Assembly: GCA_937915485.1 (NCBI GenBank)
Contig: CALGII010000285.1
Coordinates: 1-17,378 of the forward strand
DNA: 17,378 bases
Source of the DNA: an uncultured Ignavibacteriota bacterium
GTDB lineage: Bacteria; Bacteroidota; Ignavibacteria; Tepidaquicellales; Tepidaquicellaceae
Reading direction: 5' to 3'
Below, piece after piece: positions 1 through 7,155 of this stretch (its first letter is position 1; each line of letters starts with the position of its first letter). The position numbers and the translations under genes are program-made. The notes below the pieces were generated by a model, which searched no databases, was not told the origin of the DNA, and worked only from the letters and a program-made list of their open reading frames with translations.

Positions 1-1650
1 CAGGTAGTTTGAAACTTCGCCGAGCGCGGTTTCAACGGCAATCTTGAATTTATCCTCGACGTCAAGTGACTCGATAACGCTGTTAACGTATTCGTATTTT
101 TTTTCTTTCTTAAGGTATTTGATGCCTTCGGCATAGTCTTCGAAGGATTCGATAAGGTTTCTAAGGTACGAGACCTTGCTTTTTTTGTTCTGGTGAAGAA
201 TCGTGTTTTCGGTAATGCTCTTATTGAGTTCCGCGGATTCAATCTGAAGCGCGGTCTCCCTGTCGGAAAGGAGTTTCAGTTCGCCTTCGGTTTTTTTCAG
301 AGCGGAGGCGAGTTCTTCCGAGACTTTTTCGTCTTCGTATTTTTCATTTTCGAGTTTGGAAATTTCCGTAAGCGCTTCTTCGCTTGATTCGGAAATCTTC
401 TTCATTCTTTCGATATTCTTCTCGAGAGAAATCTTGCTTATGTCGTATTCGCTCCGTTTTTCGGCGAGTTGACGGGTACAAGTTTTCAGGCGGATACCGA
501 GTTCCGAAATCTCTGTTTTCTTTTCGTTGATAAGGCTGATGGTCTTGTCGACGTTATTTTTCTTTTCCGACAGAGAGACTTCAGTAATTTCGATTGTGCG
601 GTTAAGCACGGAAATCTTAGATGATAGTTCCTCAAGTTTCAATGTATTCTTCGAGATGGATCCCGCAAGATTATCGTTTTCTTCTTCGAGTCTTTGGATA
701 TTCCTTCCAAAGTTTTTTGATTTTTCGACTTTTACGAGGTTGTCTCTTTCAAGGCTGTTGATGGTTTCCCTAACGTCTTCGAACTCGTCGCTGATACTTT
801 GCGAGATATCCTCAAGGACTTTAATCTCCTCCTGCAGAACGTCATATTTCGCGTTATCGGAAGTGAGTTCGCGTTCAAGTTTTTCTTTCAGGGAAATGTT
901 TTCGGATTCGTGGTCGCGAATATTCTTAATTTCGCCGACAAGTTTTTCGTATTCGTACGAATAGAAAACTATTTCGAGAAGTCTGAGATCATTAAATACA
1001 ATTTTCGCCTCTTCGTTTTTCTTCGCCTGTCTTTCAAGAGCGTTGACGTTTCTTTGCTTTTCGCGTATTATATCATTAACTCTCGTAAGAGTTTCCTTCA
1101 CGCTTTCGAGTTTCTTGTAAGTCAGTTCGCGGTTCTGCTTGTACGATACAATACCAGATGCTTCTTCGAACATTTTTCTTCTCTCGTTCTTGACGTGAGA
1201 GAGGATTGTTTCTATCATTTTCAGTTCAATGACTGAATAGGCGTCCGGTCCGATTCCCGTATCTACGAAGAGGTTCTTGATATCCTTGAGCCTGACTTTA
1301 GTACCGTTGAGATAATATTCGGTCTCGCCGCTGCGGAAGAATCTTCTGGCAATCTGGACCTCGGAATATTCGGTCGGGAGTATGTTCCTGTTGTTTTGTA
1401 TTGTGAGCGCGACTTCAGCAACGCTAAGGGGTTTGCGTTTATTGGTTCCGCTGAAGACAACGTCCTCGCGTTTTTCGCTTCGAAGGGCTTTATCGCCCTG
1501 TTCGCCGAGGACCCAGCGGAGCGCGTCCACAATATTGGATTTGCCGGATCCGTTAGGACCGACGATAGCGGAAACACCCCCGCTGAAAAGTATAGTGGTT
1601 TTTTCCGGGAATGACTTAAAACCAAATATTTCCAGTTTCGATAGATACAA
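1..1650 (-). CDS. smc: Chromosome segregation ATPase SMC, N-terminal 550 residues (3' end outside window)
   Basis: SMC forms the ring-shaped condensin ATPase that compacts and segregates the chromosome with ScpA and ScpB. The reverse strand reads without a stop from a TTG at 1650 to the window edge. The N-terminus begins MYLSKLEIFGFKSF, as in bacterial SMCs, followed by a Walker A motif GPNGSGKS at residues 31-38 and an ALRWVLGEQG segment. From about residue 170 to 500 the sequence is Glu/Lys/Leu-rich with heptad character, as expected for the first coiled-coil arm. The last about 40 residues (VIESLDVEDKFKIAVETALG region) match the start of the SMC hinge. The C-terminal arm, signature motif and Walker B lie beyond the window. 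The TTG start is forced: an in-frame TGA, the stop of the upstream gene, lies two codons before it and no ATG is near. Only 6 bp separate the two genes, so co-transcription and translational coupling are likely. No clear Shine-Dalgarno sequence is seen. Confidence 0.96.
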   Translation of the reverse strand, partial: MYLSKLEIFGFKSFPEKTTILFSGGVSAIVGPNGSGKSNIVDALRWVLGEQGDKALRSEKREDVVFSGTNKRKPLSVAEVALTIQNNRNILPTEYSEVQIARRFFRSGETEYYLNGTKVRLKDIKNLFVDTGIGPDAYSVIELKMIETILSHVKNERRKMFEEASGIVSYKQNRELTYKKLESVKETLTRVNDIIREKQRNVNALERQAKKNEEAKIVFNDLRLLEIVFYSYEYEKLVGEIKNIRDHESENISLKEKLERELTSDNAKYDVLQEEIKVLEDISQSISDEFEDVRETINSLERDNLVKVEKSKNFGRNIQRLEEENDNLAGSISKNTLKLEELSSKISVLNRTIEITEVSLSEKKNNVDKTISLINEKKTEISELGIRLKTCTRQLAEKRSEYDISKISLEKNIERMKKISESSEEALTEISKLENEKYEDEKVSEELASALKKTEGELKLLSDRETALQIESAELNKSITENTILHQNKKSKVSYLRNLIESFEDYAEGIKYLKKEKKYEYVNSVIESLDVEDKFKIAVETALGEVSNYL

Positions 1651-1656
1651 TAAGAA

Positions 1657-4215
1657 TCAATTAAAAGTTTTAATCAGATACCAGAAATCAAGCATCGATT
1701 TATAAACGATAAAATAAAAATACAACAAGCCGCCGCCGGCAGCGATTAAGAACGTGCCGTAAATATAAGACTTAAAGAAAGAGTATTCGTATATGTACCG
1801 AATACGGTTTATAATTTTATACAAACAATAAATTAGCAATAATACGAATAAATAAAATGATAAATTTAATAGCATTCCGAATTCAAGCGTCTTGCTGAAT
1901 AACATCCCGAACACGAAGAACAAAATCATTGGAATGAATGACCAGATGACAACAGTAAAAACCGTTCTCGACTTTACCTTGCGTCTGGCAAAGGCGGAGA
2001 AGAACGAAGAGGAGCAGTAAATTATCAGGACGAATAAAATGAAAGCAATGGAGAAAAAGATGAGGAGATAAACGGGGCTGTTGATAATGTTAATCAGAAA
2101 AATCTTAAGACCTCCGTTACCCGCAATTTTCGACAGGAGCAAATCGAAGTCCGCATTAAGACGCAGGTAATACACAACCACTGAAGCATAGAGACTGACG
2201 GAGAACGAGACAAACAATAGGACTATTGTATTATGAAAACCAGAAATCGGGGACTGCTCCTTGACGAGGTGCATAAAGTTTTTCGGCGTCATAATGCTTT
2301 TGAGCATATTCTCTTTCAGATAAGAGACTCTTCCTACAGCGGCAATGAACAAAAAAAGCGCTGTAATGGCGGCAATAAGAAAGAAGAATGATTCACGTTT
2401 TTCGGAGATATCCGTGCCTTCGGGTATTTTCTGATATCCCTGATTGAAAAGCAGTTTTTTAAATATGCCCGCGGTATATTTCGGTTCTCGGGCGTAGTCA
2501 AAGAGACCGTTTGTTTCAAGGAAATAATTGTTATCGTCGTAATGAACGGTGAGAGGGCATTCGGAATTATAGTCAGCGAAAGAGTTCACGAAAGAGGCGG
2601 GAAGCCCGGAGAAAAGTTTGAATGATTCCGTAATCAGTTTCGTCTGAAACTCCACGCTTTGCCTGTCACCGGAGCCGTTTCTGTTTTTATTGTCGATTGA
2701 AACGCCGTAACCCGATATGAAGACGAATTTATTTCTTTCGAGGGCAGAGACGGTTTCTTTTATTGATTCGAGATCATCCTGAACAAGGTTCAATCCTTTC
2801 AAGCCGATAATCTTATCGAGTCTTTCATTTTTAAAATTGCGAGTGGTGTAATAAATTCCCCGCTTATCGAGAGACAAAACTGTTTCTTTAATGCGTGACG
2901 CGTATTTTTCCGATTCCGGCACAGAGAGGTCGAAATCGTTGCCGATGCCCCAGAACAGCACTGATGGCGAATGCTTATCGCGTTTGACAAGATTTTCAGC
3001 GTAATCCGCAGCGTCCTTCAGGTATCTTTCGGATTTCAGAAGACGCGCGGGGACTTCGTTAAACGGAATTTCCTCAATAAGGAACAAACCTATTCTCCGG
3101 CAAACTGAAACAACGAAAGGATGCGCGGGTTTCCCCGGGATTCTGATGCAGTTAAATCCATACTCTTTAATTTTCTGCAGGTCTCTTTCAACGGCGGAAT
3201 ATTCGAGTGCGTCCGCGTACCTTGGCAGATCCTGAAAATAATTTATTCCATTCAGTTTATATTTCTTTCCGTTAATGAGCAGATCGGGTCCCGATACAAC
3301 TGAGTTAACGAATCCCGTTTCGGACGAGAGTTCGTCGATAACGGCGTCCTGTTCGTACACGACAGTGCGAACGAGGTACAGTTCAGGTCTTTCCGGGGAC
3401 CAGTATTCAAAATTCTTAATTGTTATTTCATTAGTCAGAGTATAAGTCTGATAATTGCCCGCTTCAAATTTCGAGGGAGCGCTTTCGCCGATTTTTTCAA
3501 GAGTGCTTTTGCGAATTAATTCCGTTTTCACATAGAATGTTTTTTGCGAGCCCGAAGTTGAATCAATCAGGTTCGTATTAACGCGAGCGGTTGAGGTAAA
3601 CCTGACGAGGGAGCCGCCTTCGAAAACGAAGTCAGGGAGAAAATCGTTTATATAAATTTTCGGAACCGCGAGAATGTAAACGTTCGCAGAGACGCCGGTA
3701 TAGTTTCTGGAATAATTATTCTGGTACGCGAGAGGGAGCGTAATCTCATTATCCGGGCTGTTTACCACCTGCACTGAAATTTCGTTATTACGGGCGAGCA
3801 CGTTTTCCTGAATTTCGGTTGAAACTAATTTCATTCCTCCGGAATTTCTCGATACGATTACATTGTTTATCCGAACTTCGGAATAATAGTTAATGCCTTC
3901 GGCGACGAAAATAAAAGTATGATTTCTGAAAAGAGAATCGGGGATGTCAAAATTTCTGCGCAGGCGGAGCGTGCCGTTATAATCCGATGAGAAAGGCACG
4001 GTAATGTTAAAGAAATCCGAACTACCGAAGGACGCCTGCCATTGTCCGTTCAGGTCGATTTTATATCGAGTCGGAGATTCAAATGCTGTTTCGTTATTTC
4101 TTAAATCGTAAGCAGGTTTTCTTTCAAAAATATTTATCTGCGGAAGCAAAGAACCGCACCAAGCGATAAAAATAAAAACAAATACACAGAACCTGATATT
4201 GAGAATTCGTGACAA
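1657..4215 (-). CDS. Exported GH2-like protein (probable pseudo-glycosidase) with C-terminal multi-pass membrane domain
   Basis: The 852-residue protein has an N-terminal signal or anchor (hydrophobic residues about 7-25). A GH2-type jelly-roll sugar-binding region follows (about 45-185), then an Ig-like region (about 190-305) ending near YWSPERPELY (270-280). A TIM-barrel-like region spans about 310-600, with LNGINYFQD (321-329) and GFNCIRIP (353-360). The GH2 family puts its acid/base Glu in a W-S-x-G-N-E motif; here it reads WGIGND (422-427), so Asp replaces Glu. The nucleophile normally sits in S-E-Y/F-G; here it is SGYG (501-504), so Gly replaces Glu. Catalysis by the standard retaining mechanism is therefore unlikely. 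After residue 605 there are about six hydrophobic helices (about 609-627, 662-684, 712-733, 751-773, 779-799, 817-838), an unusual attachment for GH2. TTG start; the first internal Met is residue 128, so the start is forced by the signal sequence. A carbohydrate-binding, sensory or scaffold role is inference. Confidence 0.8.
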   Translation of the reverse strand: MSRILNIRFCVFVFIFIAWCGSLLPQINIFERKPAYDLRNNETAFESPTRYKIDLNGQWQASFGSSDFFNITVPFSSDYNGTLRLRRNFDIPDSLFRNHTFIFVAEGINYYSEVRINNVIVSRNSGGMKLVSTEIQENVLARNNEISVQVVNSPDNEITLPLAYQNNYSRNYTGVSANVYILAVPKIYINDFLPDFVFEGGSLVRFTSTARVNTNLIDSTSGSQKTFYVKTELIRKSTLEKIGESAPSKFEAGNYQTYTLTNEITIKNFEYWSPERPELYLVRTVVYEQDAVIDELSSETGFVNSVVSGPDLLINGKKYKLNGINYFQDLPRYADALEYSAVERDLQKIKEYGFNCIRIPGKPAHPFVVSVCRRIGLFLIEEIPFNEVPARLLKSERYLKDAADYAENLVKRDKHSPSVLFWGIGNDFDLSVPESEKYASRIKETVLSLDKRGIYYTTRNFKNERLDKIIGLKGLNLVQDDLESIKETVSALERNKFVFISGYGVSIDNKNRNGSGDRQSVEFQTKLITESFKLFSGLPASFVNSFADYNSECPLTVHYDDNNYFLETNGLFDYAREPKYTAGIFKKLLFNQGYQKIPEGTDISEKRESFFFLIAAITALFLFIAAVGRVSYLKENMLKSIMTPKNFMHLVKEQSPISGFHNTIVLLFVSFSVSLYASVVVYYLRLNADFDLLLSKIAGNGGLKIFLINIINSPVYLLIFFSIAFILFVLIIYCSSSFFSAFARRKVKSRTVFTVVIWSFIPMILFFVFGMLFSKTLEFGMLLNLSFYLFVLLLIYCLYKIINRIRYIYEYSFFKSYIYGTFLIAAGGGLLYFYFIVYKSMLDFWYLIKTFN

Positions 4216-4470
4216 TCGCCAGTTTTAATTAAAAAATGCAATTTAATTAATATATGCATAATTGAAAATGATAAAAATCGAGTGAAGATTAAAGAATTCT
4301 TCGATAGAAGGAAATAGGGTTTACAAGAAAAACAGAAATATAAAACAATGACAATATTTCTAATAATTAGAGTTTACAGAATTAAATACATTCCGGAATA
4401 ATTCAATCAATTAATTGAAGCAATTGGAATTTAGAAAACCGAAGATGGCGAAATTAAGGTAGTATATAGT

Positions 4471-4510
4471 AGAAACAAAAGTTTCTTTATAACGAGAAAC
4501 ATATGTTTCT
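4471..4510. promoter_or_regulatory. Tandem pair of palindromic operator-like sites, AGAAAC-N4-GTTTCT
   Basis: Two 16-bp sites share the arms AGAAAC and GTTTCT around a 4-bp core: AGAAACAAAAGTTTCT at 4471-4486 and the perfect palindrome AGAAACATATGTTTCT at 4495-4510. Each is followed by TTTAT, so the unit is a longer direct repeat with a centre-to-centre distance of 24 bp, just over two helical turns. Such spacing fits two dimers of a transcription factor binding near the same DNA face. I cannot match the half-site to a specific regulator family. The sites lie about 205 bp before the zinc-ribbon gene and about 255 bp before the GH2-like gene, so either direction could be controlled. Confidence 0.45.
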
Positions 4511-4608
4511 TTATTTTGAGTTTTTTAAAAAAAACCGCAAAACCAGTCTTGATTAGGTATATTCTAATGGCATACAAATTGAAATAATTTTAGTACGGTT
4601 TTGTTAAC

Positions 4609-4664
4609 CCTCCCTAATTGCCCCCTTGTTCTACCCAATCAGCACAGGGGGGAAATAAGGGAGG
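4609..4664. repeat. Imperfect inverted repeat (56 nt) with C-rich and G-rich arms
   Basis: The left arm (4609-4629, CCTCCCT, short AT stretch, CCCCCTTGT) pairs with the right arm (4644-4664, ACAGGGGGG, AT stretch, AGGGAGG) around a 14-nt loop. A few mismatches fall in the AT stretch and at the C/T boundary. The strong C/G runs stand out against the AT-rich spacer. There is no trailing T-run on either side, so it does not look like an intrinsic terminator. The form resembles the dispersed intergenic palindromes common in FCB genomes. That resemblance is from general knowledge, because only one copy is visible here. Confidence 0.55.
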
Positions 4665-4714
4665 TAAAACCTGTGTATTTTGCATATCAAGAATAAACTA
4701 TATTCTTATGAATA

Positions 4715-4942
4715 ATGGTTTTATCGAACAGCAATATTAGAGACAAGCGTCAGATAACCAAAGACACTTACAAGTTATGTCCTCAGTGCGGAAATTTCAA
4801 CATCTATTCTGTGAAGGAAAAATTCTGCAACGTTTGCGGTACGAAATTGATATCGGAGTGTCCGGATTGCTGTGAGCCCATCATATATCCGATTTCAAAA
4901 TATTGTCCGGTATGCGGAAGGCGGCTTGTAAAGGCCGATTGA
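4715..4942 (+). CDS. Small double zinc-ribbon protein
   Basis: This 75-residue protein carries four CxxC knuckles arranged as two zinc ribbons. Ribbon 1 is C22-P-Q-C25 with C38-N-V-C41; ribbon 2 is C49-P-D-C52 with C64-P-V-C67. An extra Cys sits at 53. No signal peptide or membrane segment is seen, so it should be cytoplasmic. Such double zinc-ribbon domains usually mediate protein or nucleic-acid contacts, and no enzymatic residues are visible. The start is ATG at 4715; another ATG at 4708 is out of frame and closes quickly. It is the first gene of a rightward cluster, 54 bp before rnhB, so it may share that transcript. Function unknown. Confidence 0.75.
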   Translation: MVLSNSNIRDKRQITKDTYKLCPQCGNFNIYSVKEKFCNVCGTKLISECPDCCEPIIYPISKYCPVCGRRLVKAD

Positions 4943-4996
4943 GACCGGAATCAATAATTCACTTAAAATAAACGCCTCCATTTTATAAATTCTGAA

Positions 4997-5581
4997 ATGA
5001 TAATTTGCGGAATTGACGAAGCGGGGCGGGGACCATTGGCGGGACCCGTGGTAATCGCGGCAGCTGTAATGAGACAGGGCGCGAGGATAGATGGTGTGAG
5101 GGACTCAAAAAAACTGAGTCAGAAGAAGCGCGAGGTCCTTTATGAAATTATAAGCAGGGAGGTTATCAAATGCCACACCGCAGTATTAAGCAACGATTAC
5201 ATTGACGAGCACAATATTCTAAAGTCAGTAATGAAAGGGATGGAAGAGTGCATTGAAGCGGTAAAAGCGGACGGCATGAAATTCCTGATTGACGGGAATT
5301 ATTTCAGGCTAGAGAACGGGAAGGAAAATAAATTTTCTTATGAAACAATCGTGAAAGGTGACGATAAAGTTTATGAAATATCCTGCGCTTCGATAATCGC
5401 GAAAGTAACGAGGGACAGAATTATGGAAGAGTACGACAGGATATATCCGGTTTACGGTTTCAGGACAAACAAGGGATACGGAACGGCCGAACACATAAAG
5501 GCGATAATAAGGTACGGTCCGTGCGAAATTCACAGAAAATCATTTCTGAAAAATATTTTAATAAAAATACCCTTATTCTGA
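4997..5581 (+). CDS. rnhB: Ribonuclease HII
   Basis: RNase HII cleaves the RNA strand of RNA-DNA hybrids and starts ribonucleotide excision repair by cutting 5' of single ribonucleotides in DNA. The 194-residue protein has the normal family length and all landmarks: GIDEAGRGPLAGP at 5-17 (catalytic D7 and E8, plus the GRG motif that contacts the 2'-OH), RDSKKLS at 35-41, the LIDGN motif with D99, KGD with D122, then CASIIAKVTRDR at 130-141 and the late HxxSF element. The four acidic residues D7, E8, D99 and D122 complete the DEDD site. ATG start with no clear Shine-Dalgarno. The next gene, yraN, begins 1 bp after the stop, the common rnhB-yraN pairing. Confidence 0.97.
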   Translation: MIICGIDEAGRGPLAGPVVIAAAVMRQGARIDGVRDSKKLSQKKREVLYEIISREVIKCHTAVLSNDYIDEHNILKSVMKGMEECIEAVKADGMKFLIDGNYFRLENGKENKFSYETIVKGDDKVYEISCASIIAKVTRDRIMEEYDRIYPVYGFRTNKGYGTAEHIKAIIRYGPCEIHRKSFLKNILIKIPLF

Positions 5582-5582
5582 A

Positions 5583-5948
5583 ATGACGACGTTGAAGAGG
5601 GAATTCGGAGACTGGGGCGAGGGCATTGCGAAGGAATACTTTCTGAAGAAGGGATACAGGTTCCTTGCGGGTAACTTTTCATACAAGAAGTACGAGATAG
5701 ACCTGATATTCGAGGATGAAAAGAAGAAGACGATAATATTCATTGAAGTGAAGACACGAAAGTCAGACAGCATAGGTCTTCCCGAGGAATCTATTACGCA
5801 TACGAAACAGGAGAAAATAAGAAAATGCGCGGTTTTATATATCAAACTTAATCCGGAATACAACAGGCACGCCGTACGTTTCGACAGTTTCACTGTAATA
5901 AGAAACGAAAACGATTTCAGGACCAACCACATCGAATACGCGTTCTGA
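5583..5948 (+). CDS. yraN: YraN family (UPF0102) endonuclease-like protein
   Basis: The 121-residue protein matches the UPF0102/YraN family in length and motifs. It opens with REFGDWGEGIAKEYFLKKGY (residues 6-25), the conserved FGxxGE helix. The restriction-endonuclease-like core follows: E38-I-D40-L-I and F-I-E55-V-K57, which form the metal-binding (D/E)-ExK pattern. The family is predicted to act on nucleic acid and the cellular role is unsettled. The ATG lies 1 bp after the rnhB stop, indicating an operon. The same 12-mer, ATTCTGAAATGA, spans both the rnhB and yraN start codons, probably by chance. Its stop is only 2 bp from the stop of the oppositely oriented hemW. Confidence 0.92.
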   Translation: MTTLKREFGDWGEGIAKEYFLKKGYRFLAGNFSYKKYEIDLIFEDEKKKTIIFIEVKTRKSDSIGLPEESITHTKQEKIRKCAVLYIKLNPEYNRHAVRFDSFTVIRNENDFRTNHIEYAF

Positions 5949-5950
5949 TT

Positions 5951-7081
5951 TCACATCAGGAAATCGAGTGTAATGCTGTCGGCGAGCGCGAAGCCTTTTC
6001 TAGTGAGCCGGAAGAAGCCTTCGGAGAGGGCAGCGTTTCCGGACTCAAGGTGTTTTCTAATGACGGAATCATAGCAGTTCAGGAAATTTTTACCGAACAA
6101 ATTATTATACACACCGATATCTACGCCACTGCTTCTGAGGACGCAGATGAAATAATCTTTCTCGAGTTTATCGGGAGTCTGAACCTCGATGTTTTCGCGG
6201 GGTAGTTCGCCTCTGCCGAGGATCTCGATGTATTTCGAGACCGAGCGCAGATTATTCCATCTTTTATTGCCGAAGAAAGAATGGGCGGATGGTCCGAAAC
6301 CCGCGTATTCGCTGAAATTCCAGTACTTGAGATTATGACGGGATTCGAATCCCGGTTTAGCGAAGTTAGAAACCTCATAATGATTATAACCGTTTCTAAC
6401 GAGCGTTTCGCCGATAGTAAAATATAATTCCGCCTCTTCAGAGTCAGTGTTCGGGATAATCTTACCACTTTCAAATGTCTTATGAAGGAGAGTTCCTTTT
6501 TCAAATATGAGAGTATAAGCAGATACGTGGGGAACGCCGAGGTTAAGGACGGCGTCGATATTTTTCAACGCGGATGTTTTTGATTTGTCCGGTATTGAAT
6601 AAATAATATCGACGCTGACATTATCAAAGAAATCTTTCGCTGTCTGAACGGATTTATAAGAGCCGGAGGCATCGTGGCAGCGCGTAAGAAATTTAAGTTC
6701 GTCGTCAAGGAAAGACTGGACTCCGATGCTGAGGCGGTTGATACCGCATTTCGCATAATCTTCGAGAATATTATTCTCCGCAAGGATATCTTCGGGATTG
6801 CATTCGATTGAAATTTCGGGATTGGCTGAAAGGGCAAAATGCCTGTTGAGAGTATCGAGAATTTCATTTATTTGTTTTGGGAGGAGCATGCTCGGCGTAC
6901 CGCCTCCGAAGTAAACAGTATCGATATTGCGATCGGAGGTCAGTCCGGAGAAAATTCTAATTTCATTATTAAGGGCGTTAATGAAATCATCAATCAACCG
7001 CGTGTTTGTAGTTAGATAGAAGTCGCAATAAGCGCAGCGTCTTCTGCAGAACGGAACGTGGATATATATTCCAAAACTCAA
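5951..7081 (-). CDS. hemW: Radical SAM protein HemW (heme chaperone / coproporphyrinogen III oxidase-like)
   Basis: HemW proteins bind heme and a 4Fe-4S cluster and are thought to insert heme into target proteins; they were often misannotated as HemN. The 376-residue length matches the family. The radical SAM motif is C12-x3-C16-x2-C19-D-F, the HemW form, without the fourth cysteine found in true HemN (CxxxCxxCxC). Other landmarks are YFGGGTPS (57-64), SIECNPED (91-98), RLSIGVQSF (116-124), a VDIIYSIP segment near 157-164, and the late HYEVSNFAKPG and RHNLKYW motifs of the HemW C-terminal half. The start is TTG, forced by an in-frame TAA five codons upstream and the lack of an ATG before the cysteine motif. 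The 74-bp gap to the divergent DUF4292-like gene should hold both promoters. Confidence 0.94.
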   Translation of the reverse strand: MSFGIYIHVPFCRRRCAYCDFYLTTNTRLIDDFINALNNEIRIFSGLTSDRNIDTVYFGGGTPSMLLPKQINEILDTLNRHFALSANPEISIECNPEDILAENNILEDYAKCGINRLSIGVQSFLDDELKFLTRCHDASGSYKSVQTAKDFFDNVSVDIIYSIPDKSKTSALKNIDAVLNLGVPHVSAYTLIFEKGTLLHKTFESGKIIPNTDSEEAELYFTIGETLVRNGYNHYEVSNFAKPGFESRHNLKYWNFSEYAGFGPSAHSFFGNKRWNNLRSVSKYIEILGRGELPRENIEVQTPDKLEKDYFICVLRSSGVDIGVYNNLFGKNFLNCYDSVIRKHLESGNAALSEGFFRLTRKGFALADSITLDFLM

Positions 7082-7155
7082 AATCTTATACGTTTACTTT
7101 TTTCAAAAAAATGGATAAATTAAACATCTCAAGGAACAATGAATAAAACAATTTT

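Larger units (their letters stand above)
4216..4714. other. AT-rich divergent intergenic region
   Basis: This 499-bp spacer separates the leftward GH2-like/smc pair from the rightward zinc-ribbon/rnhB/yraN cluster, so it should hold two divergent promoters. I find no convincing ORF, tRNA or other RNA gene in it. The left half (4216-4460) is simple AT-rich sequence with short palindromes such as CAATTAATTG. The right half has two tandem operator-like palindromes (4471-4510) and a 56-nt imperfect hairpin (4609-4664), listed separately. An octamer TATATTCT occurs at 4558-4565 and again at 4699-4706. The second copy is just upstream of the zinc-ribbon start and could act as a -10-like element, but no matching -35 at proper spacing is clear. 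Confidence 0.7.

Noticed and set aside
1651..1659. Readthrough of the TGA to make a GH2-like/SMC fusion, because the two genes share a frame.
   Set aside because: SMC is cytoplasmic and its conserved N-terminus begins right at the TTG, while the upstream protein is exported and membrane-embedded. TGA is used as a normal stop elsewhere in the window and Trp is encoded by TGG.
193..1705. Several open frames on both strands across the left end, including plus-strand frames of up to 145 codons and a 120-codon minus-strand frame.
   Set aside because: They overlap the minus-strand smc frame, which carries Walker A and hinge motifs. Their Phe/Ser-rich or Arg/Ser-rich translations are typical of shadow frames of a coiled-coil gene.
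4568..4582. A sigma-54 promoter-like site (GG-N10-GA in TGGCATACAAATTGA).
   Set aside because: The invariant GC of the -12 element is GA here, and no enhancer-binding protein gene is nearby.
4558..4706. A MITE-like element with TATATTCT as an 8-bp target-site duplication around the hairpin.
   Set aside because: The sequence between the octamers lacks matching terminal inverted repeats, and TATATTCT is likely by chance or as a promoter-like element in AT-rich DNA.
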